Of a DNA stretch of 8,338 nt, positions 1 through 5,678 are shown in pieces. The position numbers were made by a program, and so were the translations under genes. A model generated the notes under the pieces. That model did not search any database and had not been told where the DNA came from. It saw only the letters and a program-made list of their open reading frames with translations. Each line of letters opens with the position of its first letter. The first letter of the stretch is position 1. Source of the DNA: Defluviitaleaceae bacterium (GTDB taxonomy: Bacteria > Bacillota > Clostridia > Lachnospirales > WRAX01); the NCBI GenBank assembly GCA_009781815.1, contig WQVB01000048.1, positions 1-8,338 of the forward strand, read 5' to 3'.

Positions 1-18
1 AAGAAAGGGCAAAAAAAG

Positions 19-1773
19 ATGTATAACGACGACATTTTGTTAAAAGTTGAAAAACCGAGCAGATATATAGGTAATGAGATAAATATTTGTAGAAAAGACT
101 TGAATGATGTAGATGTTCGCTTTACCTTTGCCTTTCCTGATGTGTATGAAGTGGGCATGAGCCACAACGGCTTGCAAATATTATACAGCCTTTTTAATAG
201 CCTTGATGGGGTGTATTGTGAGCGTACATTTGCCCCTTGGAGAGACATGGAGGCAGTGATGCGTGAAGAAGGCTTGCCCTTAAAGAGCCTTGAGACCTAC
301 ACGCCTATTGGAGAGTTTGATTTTTTAGGTTTTACCTTGCAATATGAGATGACATATACAAACATTTTAAACATGATGGATTTAGCTGGCATACCCCTTG
401 AGGCGAAAGATAGAGGGGAGGGCTTTCCTATAATATGCGGGGGCGGCCCTTGTGCCGTTAACCCTGAGCCTTTGGCTGATTTTTTTGACTTTTTCTTTAT
501 AGGTGAGGCTGAAGAGGGCTTTTTGCCTGTTTTTGACATTTATAGAGCCAACAAAAAGGCAGGGGGTAGCAAAAGGGAGTTTTTAGAACAAATAGCCCAG
601 CTTGAAGGGGTGTATGTGCCTAGCTTTTATGATGCTGCCTATAATGATGACGGCACCATGGCAGCTTTTACCCCCAACAACCCTAACGCACCGACGCAGG
701 TGAAAAAAGCCTTTGTGAAAGATATGGACGCCGTATATTACCCTGACAAAATGCTAGTGCCGCTAATAGACACGGTACATAATAGGGTGGCTTTGGAGAT
801 TTTTAGAGGCTGTGTGCGAGGTTGCCGCTTTTGCCAGGCAGGCTATATCTATAGACCATATAGAGTAAAAAAGGCAGACACATTGTTTGCCCAGGGCAAG
901 GCTTTGCTTGAAGCATCAGGCCATGATGAGATATCTCTATTGTCTCTTGCTACTAATGACTACCCCCACCTTGAAGAGCTGGTAGACAAGCTTAACGACT
1001 GCTTTGCTAAAGATAAGGTGAGCATCTCTTTGCCATCTATGCGTATAGATGCGGCAAACACCGCTATTTTGCAAAAGGTGCAACAGGTTAGAAAGTCAAG
1101 CCTTACATTTGCCCCAGAGGGCGGTAGCCAAAAAATGCGTGATTTAATAAACAAAGATATATCTGAAGAGGAGATTTTAGAAGGGGCAAAAATGGCCTTT
1201 GAAGGAGGGTGGGATAGGATAAAATTCTATTTCATCATCGGTTTGCCTCACGAAGAAGACGAAGATTTAGCGGCAATAGGCAAGCTTGCTCATGATGTGA
1301 TAGAGATTTATTATTCACTACCTAAAGAACAAAGGCGACGCCCGCCAGCCCTTACAATATCAACATCATGCTTTATCCCCAAGCCTTTCACCCCGTTGCA
1401 ATGGGTGCCTCAAAAAACCACCGAAGACTTTATGGAGAGGCAACGAACCGTCAAAAAACATATAACAACCAAGCGAGCTAGCTATAAATATCACGATGCT
1501 GATGTATCTGTGCTTGAAGGCACGCTGGCAAGGGGCGATAGACGCATAGGAAAGCTTATCAAAACAGCGTGGGAGCTTGGAGCAAGGTTTGACGGGTGGA
1601 GCGAGCATTTCTCTTGGAGCATATGGAGCCGTGCCCTTGAAGATAGTGAGACGTCTTTGGAGTTTTATAACTTTAGAGAGCGAGACTTTCAAGAGATATT
1701 GCCGTGGGATTTTATTGACATACGTGTGCCTAAAAGCCACTTAATAAAGGAGGCTCAAAATGCAAGACCCTAA
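19..1773 (+). CDS. B12-binding-type radical SAM protein, TIGR03960-like
   Basis: This is a radical SAM enzyme of unknown substrate. The N-terminal ~190 residues resemble a cobalamin-binding-like fold (FPDVYEVGMSHNGLQILY near residue 40; GGGPCAVNPEPLADFFD near 140), but no DxHxxG cobalamin-ligand motif is visible. The radical SAM core carries the 4Fe-4S cluster motif C265-x3-C269-x2-C272 (CVRGCRFCQAGYIYRPYR), followed by FAPEGGSQKMRDLINKD, typical of B12-binding radical SAM proteins. The 584-residue length fits the TIGR03960 family. In some bacteria this protein is fused to the DUF2344/TIGR03936 domain; here the partner is separate and overlaps the 3' end by 14 nt, so the two are probably translated together. 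The ATG is preceded by GAAAGGG at 3-9. The family's place beside RNase E/G has led to proposals of an RNA-related role, but the reaction is not known to me. Confidence 0.93.
   Translation: MYNDDILLKVEKPSRYIGNEINICRKDLNDVDVRFTFAFPDVYEVGMSHNGLQILYSLFNSLDGVYCERTFAPWRDMEAVMREEGLPLKSLETYTPIGEFDFLGFTLQYEMTYTNILNMMDLAGIPLEAKDRGEGFPIICGGGPCAVNPEPLADFFDFFFIGEAEEGFLPVFDIYRANKKAGGSKREFLEQIAQLEGVYVPSFYDAAYNDDGTMAAFTPNNPNAPTQVKKAFVKDMDAVYYPDKMLVPLIDTVHNRVALEIFRGCVRGCRFCQAGYIYRPYRVKKADTLFAQGKALLEASGHDEISLLSLATNDYPHLEELVDKLNDCFAKDKVSISLPSMRIDAANTAILQKVQQVRKSSLTFAPEGGSQKMRDLINKDISEEEILEGAKMAFEGGWDRIKFYFIIGLPHEEDEDLAAIGKLAHDVIEIYYSLPKEQRRRPPALTISTSCFIPKPFTPLQWVPQKTTEDFMERQRTVKKHITTKRASYKYHDADVSVLEGTLARGDRRIGKLIKTAWELGARFDGWSEHFSWSIWSRALEDSETSLEFYNFRERDFQEILPWDFIDIRVPKSHLIKEAQNARP
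1746..1753 (+). promoter_or_regulatory. Strong ribosome binding site for the DUF2344 gene
   Basis: AAAGGAGG lies 6 nt before the ATG at 1760, inside the last codons of the radical SAM gene. It fixes the DUF2344 start and the 14-nt overlap, and implies efficient independent initiation as well as coupling. Confidence 0.85.
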
Positions 1774-2356
1774 GACGACTTATAGCAGATATCGTGTTTG
1801 GTTTAAAAAATACGCAATGGCACGCTTTATCGGCCATCTTGACCTACAAAGCTTTTTTGCCAAGGCTATAAAAAGGGCAAAACTGCCTGTGGCATATTCT
1901 GGCGGGTTTAACCCTCATCAGCTTTTATCTATTGCTGTGCCGTTGTCTTTAGGTATACCAGGCAGTCGAGAGGCTTTGGAGTTTTACCTTGTGGAGCATC
2001 TTGGAGCTAGTGATGTGAAAGATAGGCTAAACCAGCAAATGCCTGATGGAATTGAGATATTAGAGGTAGAGATAGTGCCGTCTATCGGCAAGGCTGCTGC
2101 CGCTTTGGTGCATAGTGCAAGGTATTTGATATATTTTGAAAATGATGGCCTAGATATGGAAGAGGCCTTTAACCAAGTAATGAAAAATGAAGATATATCT
2201 AGCAGGGTTTTTGAGCTTAAAATGGCAAAAGAAAACGTTATAGAGGCCACCATTGCTACTGGCTCTGCTAAAAATTTAAAGCCTCAATTGCTAATAGAGC
2301 ATTTAGGGCTTGACCTTAAAAAAGTGCGATATGAAAGGGCTGAAATTATCTTATGA
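1760..2356 (+). CDS. DUF2344 / TIGR03936 radical SAM-associated protein
   Basis: This is a 198-residue partner of the upstream radical SAM protein. The diagnostic N-terminal stretch is present: RFIGHLDLQSFFAKAIKRA (residues ~22-40), then LPVAYSGGFNPHQLLSIA and PLSLGIPGSREALEF, matching the family pattern F-x-HLD-L...R-A-x-LP-x-YS-x-GFNPH. This is the domain found C-terminal to TIGR03960 proteins in species where the two are fused. No catalytic motif or membrane segment is evident. The start is set by a strong AAAGGAGG site, and the 3' end overlaps the RNase gene start by 4 nt (ATGA, 2353-2356). Function is unknown; the obligate neighbourhood suggests it acts with the radical SAM enzyme, perhaps in substrate recognition, which is inference. 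Confidence 0.9.
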   Translation: MQDPKTTYSRYRVWFKKYAMARFIGHLDLQSFFAKAIKRAKLPVAYSGGFNPHQLLSIAVPLSLGIPGSREALEFYLVEHLGASDVKDRLNQQMPDGIEILEVEIVPSIGKAAAALVHSARYLIYFENDGLDMEEAFNQVMKNEDISSRVFELKMAKENVIEATIATGSAKNLKPQLLIEHLGLDLKKVRYERAEIIL

Positions 2357-3522
2357 AGAAAATTTTGATGACTCGTACCACTGGCACAGCGGGTGATGAA
2401 TATCTAACAGCATTGACCCAAGACGGAAAGTTGATAGAGCTATTAAAAGATGGTGAAGATGAGTCCATTGTGGGCAATGTATATCTTGGCGTTGTTAAAC
2501 AGACGGGTGGTCATTTTATTTTCTTTGACATAGGGTATGGCCACATGAGCCAAGCTTTTTTAGACACACGAGACAATAGAGAAAAAGGAAAGTTTTCTAA
2601 AAGAAGCCCTCAACTAAAAGTGGGCGATACTATGTTGGTGCAAGTTTTAAAAGATAGAAATGAAGATAAAGGCCCAAATGTAACCTCTTGTATTTCTTTT
2701 ACAGGTCGCTATGTTATTGTGTCTAAATCTGTAAATGAAGACAAAGCGGGGATATCTAGGAAAATACTTGGAGATGATGAACACAAAAGGCTAAAAGCTA
2801 TTGCTAGGGATTGCCTGCCCCCTAAGTTTTCTATTATTTTTCGTAGTGCTGCTGAGGGCATGTGTGAAGATGTAATTAAAAATGAGATTAAAGCCTTGCT
2901 TGATAGGTTTACCCAATGCCTTGATTTTACTGGCGAAGAGGTACCTTGCGTTGTGTGGTCTCGTGAGGCTATTGTGAAAACCCTTTTTGAGGTTATACAA
3001 GAAGATATAGACGAAATCTCCATTGATGATGAAGCGACCTATGAAAGCATCTGCAAAGACCTTTTGCCCCTTTACCCTGATTTTGAAGATAAAATATCAC
3101 TATATAGTGGTGAAGAGAGCTTGTTTGCAGCGAACCTTTTAGAAACTCAAATAGAAAAAATACATAACAAGCGGGTGTGGCTAAAATGCGGCGGAAGCAT
3201 TGTAATAGAGCAAACGGAGGCTTGTGTGGTTATTGATGTAAACAGCTCAAAGTGCTTTACTGGAGGCGATGGCGTTAGGTGCTCCATAAACATGGAAGCT
3301 GCTAAAGAGGCTCTCTTTCAAATACGCTTAAGAAACCTTTCAGGGATTATTATTATAGATTTTTTGCGAATGAATATTAAAGAAAATATGTATAAGCTAT
3401 TAGATTTTCTTCAAGCAGAAGCAAAAAAAGACAGAATGGCTATTGTAGTAGTGGGGGAGACCACCCTAGGCCTTGTAGAGCTTACTCGAAAAAAGGGGAG
3501 AAAGCCCCTTACGCTAAAATAG
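2353..3522 (+). CDS. rng: RNase E/G family endoribonuclease, short form
   Basis: This is a 5'-end-sensing single-strand endoribonuclease family member that would act in mRNA decay and rRNA or tRNA maturation. An S1-like RNA-binding domain occupies residues ~39-120 (GNVYLGVVKQTGGHFIFFDIG; KVGDTMLVQVLKD; GRYVIVS), followed by GISRKI and the DNase I-like/RNase H-like catalytic part. Both catalytic magnesium ligands are visible: D295 in VVIDVNSSK and D336 in IIIIDFLRM, 41 residues apart, equivalent to D303 and D346 of E. coli RNase E. At 389 residues it is about 100 shorter than E. coli RNase G (489). It stops just after LGLVELTRKKGRKPL and so lacks the CPxCxG zinc-link that normally follows. No strong Shine-Dalgarno sits at the right distance (AAAGGG at 2334-2339 is 13 nt away), so translation probably relies on coupling through the ATGA overlap. 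The choice between rng and rne is uncertain. Confidence 0.9.
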   Translation: MKKILMTRTTGTAGDEYLTALTQDGKLIELLKDGEDESIVGNVYLGVVKQTGGHFIFFDIGYGHMSQAFLDTRDNREKGKFSKRSPQLKVGDTMLVQVLKDRNEDKGPNVTSCISFTGRYVIVSKSVNEDKAGISRKILGDDEHKRLKAIARDCLPPKFSIIFRSAAEGMCEDVIKNEIKALLDRFTQCLDFTGEEVPCVVWSREAIVKTLFEVIQEDIDEISIDDEATYESICKDLLPLYPDFEDKISLYSGEESLFAANLLETQIEKIHNKRVWLKCGGSIVIEQTEACVVIDVNSSKCFTGGDGVRCSINMEAAKEALFQIRLRNLSGIIIIDFLRMNIKENMYKLLDFLQAEAKKDRMAIVVVGETTLGLVELTRKKGRKPLTLK

Positions 3523-3524
3523 GC

Positions 3525-3531
3525 AAGGGAG
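3525..3531 (+). promoter_or_regulatory. Ribosome binding site for nadE
   Basis: AAGGGAG lies 5 nt before the ATG at 3537 and just after the RNase stop codon at 3520-3522. It supports the annotated nadE start. Confidence 0.75.
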
Positions 3532-3536
3532 AAAAA

Positions 3537-4283
3537 ATGAATAGAGATTTTGCTGAAGAAACAAAACAAAGGGTAGCTTGGATAAAAAAAAACCTGATAG
3601 ATGCAGGGGTAAACACTATTGTTTTTGGGGCTAGCGGCGGTAAAGACTCCGCCTTGGTTGGGGCTTTGTGTAAAATGGCCTGCGACGATACATTAGGGGT
3701 TATGATGCCTTGTGGGCCTGTTGAAAACTTTGCCAAAGATAAAGAAGACGCCTTGCTATTTTTTCAGCATTTTGATATAGAATATTTGGAGGTTGATTTA
3801 ACCCACACCAAGGGGGCTTTGGTTAGAAGCTTAAATGAAGAGTTAAAAAAAGATGCTTGCATCAACATAAACCCTCGCTTAAGGATGGCGGCTTTATATG
3901 CTCTTGGGGCAAATAGAGGGGCTTTAGTTGCAGGCACTAGCAATAAAAGCGAAAGGTATATGGGCTATTTTACAAAATGGGGGGATGGAGCTTTTGACTT
4001 TAACCCCATTGCAGATTTAACGGCAACGGAGGTGGCTGCATTTTTAAAGCATCTAAAAGTGCCTGAAGTTTTATACACCAAAGCCCCCTCTGCAGGCTTG
4101 TATGCAGGGCAAACCGATGAAGAAGAAATGGGCATAGCCTATAAAGAGATTGACGATTTTTTACTATATGGCAAAAAGGGTGATAATTATCATATAATTG
4201 AGAGATATCACAACAGAAGCAAGCATAAGATGGATTTTAATATTTATCAATCCAAAGGAGATGAAAGTATATGCCGAATATAA
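3537..4283 (+). CDS. nadE: NH3-dependent NAD(+) synthetase
   Basis: This enzyme catalyses the last step of NAD biosynthesis: it adenylates deamido-NAD(+) with ATP and amidates it using ammonia, in the cytoplasm. The ATP-pyrophosphatase P-loop is SGGKDS at residues 33-38. Further family motifs are NINPRLRMAALYALG, the substrate-binding TSNKSERYMGYFTKWGDGA (134-152), PIADLTATEV, and APSAGLYAGQTDEEEMG (183-199). The 248-residue length and absence of a nitrilase-type glutaminase domain make it the ammonia-dependent rather than the glutamine-dependent form. It follows the RNase gene by 14 nt and overlaps the next gene by 13 nt, so it is co-transcribed with them. The C-terminal tail (HNRSKHKMDFNIYQ) is a little unlike typical family members, but nothing suggests inactivity. 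Placement after an RNase E/G gene is unusual. Confidence 0.95.
   Translation: MNRDFAEETKQRVAWIKKNLIDAGVNTIVFGASGGKDSALVGALCKMACDDTLGVMMPCGPVENFAKDKEDALLFFQHFDIEYLEVDLTHTKGALVRSLNEELKKDACININPRLRMAALYALGANRGALVAGTSNKSERYMGYFTKWGDGAFDFNPIADLTATEVAAFLKHLKVPEVLYTKAPSAGLYAGQTDEEEMGIAYKEIDDFLLYGKKGDNYHIIERYHNRSKHKMDFNIYQSKGDESICRI
4254..4260 (+). promoter_or_regulatory. Ribosome binding site for the site-2-protease-like gene
   Basis: AAAGGAG lies 10 nt before the ATG at 4271, within the end of nadE. A nearer ATG at 4261 is in another frame and opens only a short frame, so the 4271 start is preferred. Confidence 0.65.
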
Positions 4284-4921
4284 GCATACAAGCTTTATTG
4301 TGGAGCATACCTGGGGTTATTATAGCTGTGGTTTTAAGTGAGTTTACTAAGTCTCTCATTGCTTATAAAATGGGGGATGAGGGGGTAAAAACCCAAAGAA
4401 GGTTGACCCTAAACCCCTTAAGGCATATGGACCCTTTGGGCAGTATATTTATGTTGCTTTTTAGGTTTGGCTGGGGCAAGCCCGTTAAGCTAACGCCTTT
4501 TGCCTTTAAAGACAAGCGAAAAGCTATGATAATCTTGTTTTTTGCACCATTTTTGGTTAACTTGCTTGTGGGTATATTGTTTGCGGTGCTATCATCCTTT
4601 TGGGCGGCAAACATGAGCTATCATGAGGAAATGAATCGCATAATATATGGCATTTTGCTTCACACATCTTTTTTGAATTTAAATTTTGCTTTTCTAAATA
4701 TTTTGCCTATATACCCTTTAAACGGCATATTGCTTATAAACGGCATTAACCCGCAAGCTGGTGTAAAGCTTATACAGCTGGAGAAGACTTTGCAGGCTAT
4801 TTTAGCCCTTTTGATAATATTTGGTGCTGTAAGCTTTGTTATTAGGCCTATAGTCGGGGTTATTTTTAACACTTTTGCTGGCTATATTTTTCAATCCGTA
4901 AACTTTTGGTTGCTTATATAG
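4271..4921 (+). CDS. Site-2 protease (M50) homologue lacking metal ligands; probable pseudoprotease
   Basis: This is a polytopic membrane protein of 216 residues with the architecture of short bacterial site-2 proteases: a first membrane segment carrying the active-site position, the family signature AYKMGDEGVKTQRRLTLNPLRHMDPLGS (given here as its parts AYKMGDEG, RRLTLNPLRHMDPLGS), the FGWGKPVKLTPFAF loop, an AP(F)LVNLL membrane segment, and FLNILPIYPLNG near residue 150. The metal-binding residues are missing. The HExxH position reads S23-E24-F25-T26-K27, so both histidines are lost while the glutamate remains. The third ligand, Asp in the usual PLDG, is N151 (PLNG). The frame is intact and codon use matches its neighbours, so this looks like a maintained non-proteolytic homologue rather than a decaying gene. 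It overlaps nadE by 13 nt. A binding or scaffolding role in the membrane is inference. Confidence 0.85.
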   Translation: MPNISIQALLWSIPGVIIAVVLSEFTKSLIAYKMGDEGVKTQRRLTLNPLRHMDPLGSIFMLLFRFGWGKPVKLTPFAFKDKRKAMIILFFAPFLVNLLVGILFAVLSSFWAANMSYHEEMNRIIYGILLHTSFLNLNFAFLNILPIYPLNGILLINGINPQAGVKLIQLEKTLQAILALLIIFGAVSFVIRPIVGVIFNTFAGYIFQSVNFWLLI

Positions 4922-4936
4922 GGTGGGGATGAGCCA

Positions 4937-5110
4937 ATGGGTGCGTTGAGTAAAGCCCTTCTTGCTTTTGGGGTAACTATAGCGGCTATAGTTATATTTG
5001 GTATTCTCTTTTTTAGAATAGGTTTTATTGCTGCGTTTATAGTGCCTGCACCCCTCATCATAGGTGCTTCTATATCAAATCGACTGCGAGAAGATAAAGA
5101 GGAATATTAG
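4937..5110 (+). CDS. Small two-segment membrane protein, 57 residues
   Basis: I do not recognise this small protein. It begins MGALSKALLAFGVTIAAIV and ends SNRLREDKEEY. Two hydrophobic stretches are visible, about residues 6-26 and 28-46, the second containing a VPAPL turn, followed by a charged, probably cytoplasmic tail. It starts 15 nt after the stop codon of the site-2-protease-like gene; a purine-rich GGTGGGG at 4922-4928 could serve as a ribosome binding site 8 nt upstream. An ATG at 4929 is in another frame and stops after six codons. It is the last gene before the terminator at 5120, so it is probably the final cistron of the cluster. It may accompany the preceding membrane protein, but that rests only on adjacency. 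Confidence 0.6.
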   Translation: MGALSKALLAFGVTIAAIVIFGILFFRIGFIAAFIVPAPLIIGASISNRLREDKEEY

Positions 5111-5119
5111 AAAACTTAC

Positions 5120-5147
5120 AAACCAAAGCTTCGGTGCTTTGGTTTTT
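5120..5147 (+). terminator. Intrinsic terminator at the end of the operon (copy 1)
   Basis: A perfect 10-bp stem, AAACCAAAGC (5120-5129) with GCTTTGGTTT (5136-5145), closes a TTCGGT loop and runs into five T residues (5143-5147). It lies 9 nt after the stop codon of the 57-residue protein, so it probably ends the upstream transcript. An exact 28-nt copy recurs at 5564-5591. Confidence 0.88.
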
Positions 5148-5173
5148 CATTGTAGACAAACCCCTAGAATGTC

Positions 5174-5346
5174 ATCCTGAGCTCACATCAATCTAATCTG
5201 ACCTTTTTGCCCATGTAGGGAATGGATTTATCCATTCCGTCTTACCTTACTAAAGGATAGAGAGGTGCAGACCTAATAACGGAATGGATAAATCCATTCC
5301 CTACAAGGCGAAATCGGATTGACGTGTCTCGAGGTTGACTCAGGAT
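5174..5346. repeat. Imperfect long inverted repeat with 27-bp perfect core arms
   Basis: The core is a perfect 27-nt inverted repeat, 5214-5240 against 5279-5305, separated by 38 nt. Each arm is itself nearly a full palindrome: GGAATGGAT-TT-ATCCATTCC at 5219-5238 and its counterpart at 5281-5300. Weaker complementarity extends outward: CACATCAATC near 5184-5193 pairs imperfectly with GATTGACGTG near 5318-5327, and ATCCTGAG (5174-5181) pairs exactly with CTCAGGAT (5339-5346). There is no coding content. The form is that of a small non-autonomous MITE/REP-like element; no target-site duplication was identified with certainty. Confidence 0.8.
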
Positions 5347-5350
5347 ATAA

Positions 5351-5480
5351 TGTCGTCATCCCGTGCTTGACACCCCCAGTCAAGCTGAGGGCAGGCTCCG
5401 ATCTAATTGGAGAAGAACAGGCTCAATCAGGGCTGCACACTATCATACATAGATCCCGTGTCAAGCACGGGATGACGACA
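5351..5480. repeat. 23-bp perfect inverted repeat with nested hairpins
   Basis: The arms at 5351-5373 and 5458-5480 are exact reverse complements, separated by 84 nt. They contain the GTCATCCCGTGCTTGACAC type of sequence that I recall as a dispersed non-coding repeat in several bacterial genomes. Each arm can instead fold locally: ATCCCGTG (5453-5460) pairs with CACGGGAT (5466-5473) around a 5-nt loop, and GCTTGAC (5365-5371) pairs with GTCAAGC (5379-5385) around a 7-nt loop. Another hairpin, CTCCGAT/ATTGGAG, is visible near 5396-5412. Arm-to-arm pairing and local hairpins are mutually exclusive. Confidence 0.8.
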
Positions 5481-5563
5481 CTTGGGTTCGTTTCGCTACA
5501 AGTTTAATGACGGCAGGGGTGCATGTTTGTCAACGCAATAAATTAGATTTCGACTTCGATCTG

Positions 5564-5592
5564 AAACCAAAGCTTCGGTGCTTTGGTTTTTT
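5564..5592 (+). terminator. Intrinsic terminator, exact second copy
   Basis: The 28 nt at 5564-5591 are identical to 5120-5147, with a 10-bp stem, TTCGGT loop and a slightly longer run of six T residues (5587-5592). No gene ends just before it. It would stop any transcription crossing the repeat block and so insulate the gene beginning at 5679. Confidence 0.82.
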
Positions 5593-5620
5593 ATTTTCTA
5601 AATATTTCAATGGACACATC

Positions 5621-5647
5621 ACCCCCAAACTTTTTTAGGCATAGAAT
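5621..5647 (+). promoter_or_regulatory. Weak candidate sigma-K-like promoter
   Basis: CATAGAAT at 5640-5647 resembles the sigma-K -10 pattern CATAnnnT, with an AC at 5621-5622 about 17 nt upstream where the minimal -35 would lie. It is 31 nt before the GTG start and downstream of the second terminator. The pattern is short and easily met by chance; the sporulation-like nature of the gene product is the main reason to list it. Confidence 0.2.
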
Positions 5648-5664
5648 GGTTTGCATAAAAAAAT

Positions 5665-5671
5665 AGGGGGG
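5665..5671 (+). promoter_or_regulatory. Ribosome binding site that sets the GTG start
   Basis: AGGGGGG lies 7 nt before the GTG at 5679. The ATG at 5672 is out of frame with the long gene and its frame stops within about 45 codons, so GTG at 5679 is the best start. Confidence 0.75.
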
Positions 5672-5678
5672 ATGCATT

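Larger units (their letters stand above)
5111..5678. other. 568-nt intergenic region with terminators and inverted repeats, no credible gene
   Basis: This gap separates the operon from the peptidoglycan-binding gene. It holds a terminator, an imperfect inverted-repeat element (about 5174-5346), a second inverted repeat (5351-5480), a second copy of the same terminator, and the leader of the downstream gene. Nothing recognisable was seen in 5481-5563. Short open frames across it read through the palindromes and have no homology-like content, so they are not annotated. Confidence 0.8.

Noticed and set aside
1366..1740. 124-codon open frame on the - strand
   Set aside because: It lies wholly within the radical SAM coding region, with no ribosome binding site or family resemblance.
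5319..5507. 62-codon open frame on the + strand
   Set aside because: It runs through both arms of the inverted repeats, has no good ribosome binding site, and its translation is just the palindromic DNA read in one frame.
5120..5592. Repeat block considered as a CRISPR array
   Set aside because: There are only two copies of the direct repeat, each is a terminator, and the interval is one 416-nt block rather than regular spacers.
5120..5592. Identical 28-nt terminators considered as a target-site duplication of a classical insertion sequence
   Set aside because: 28 nt is longer than usual target duplications, there is no transposase, and no inverted termini abut the duplicated sequence.
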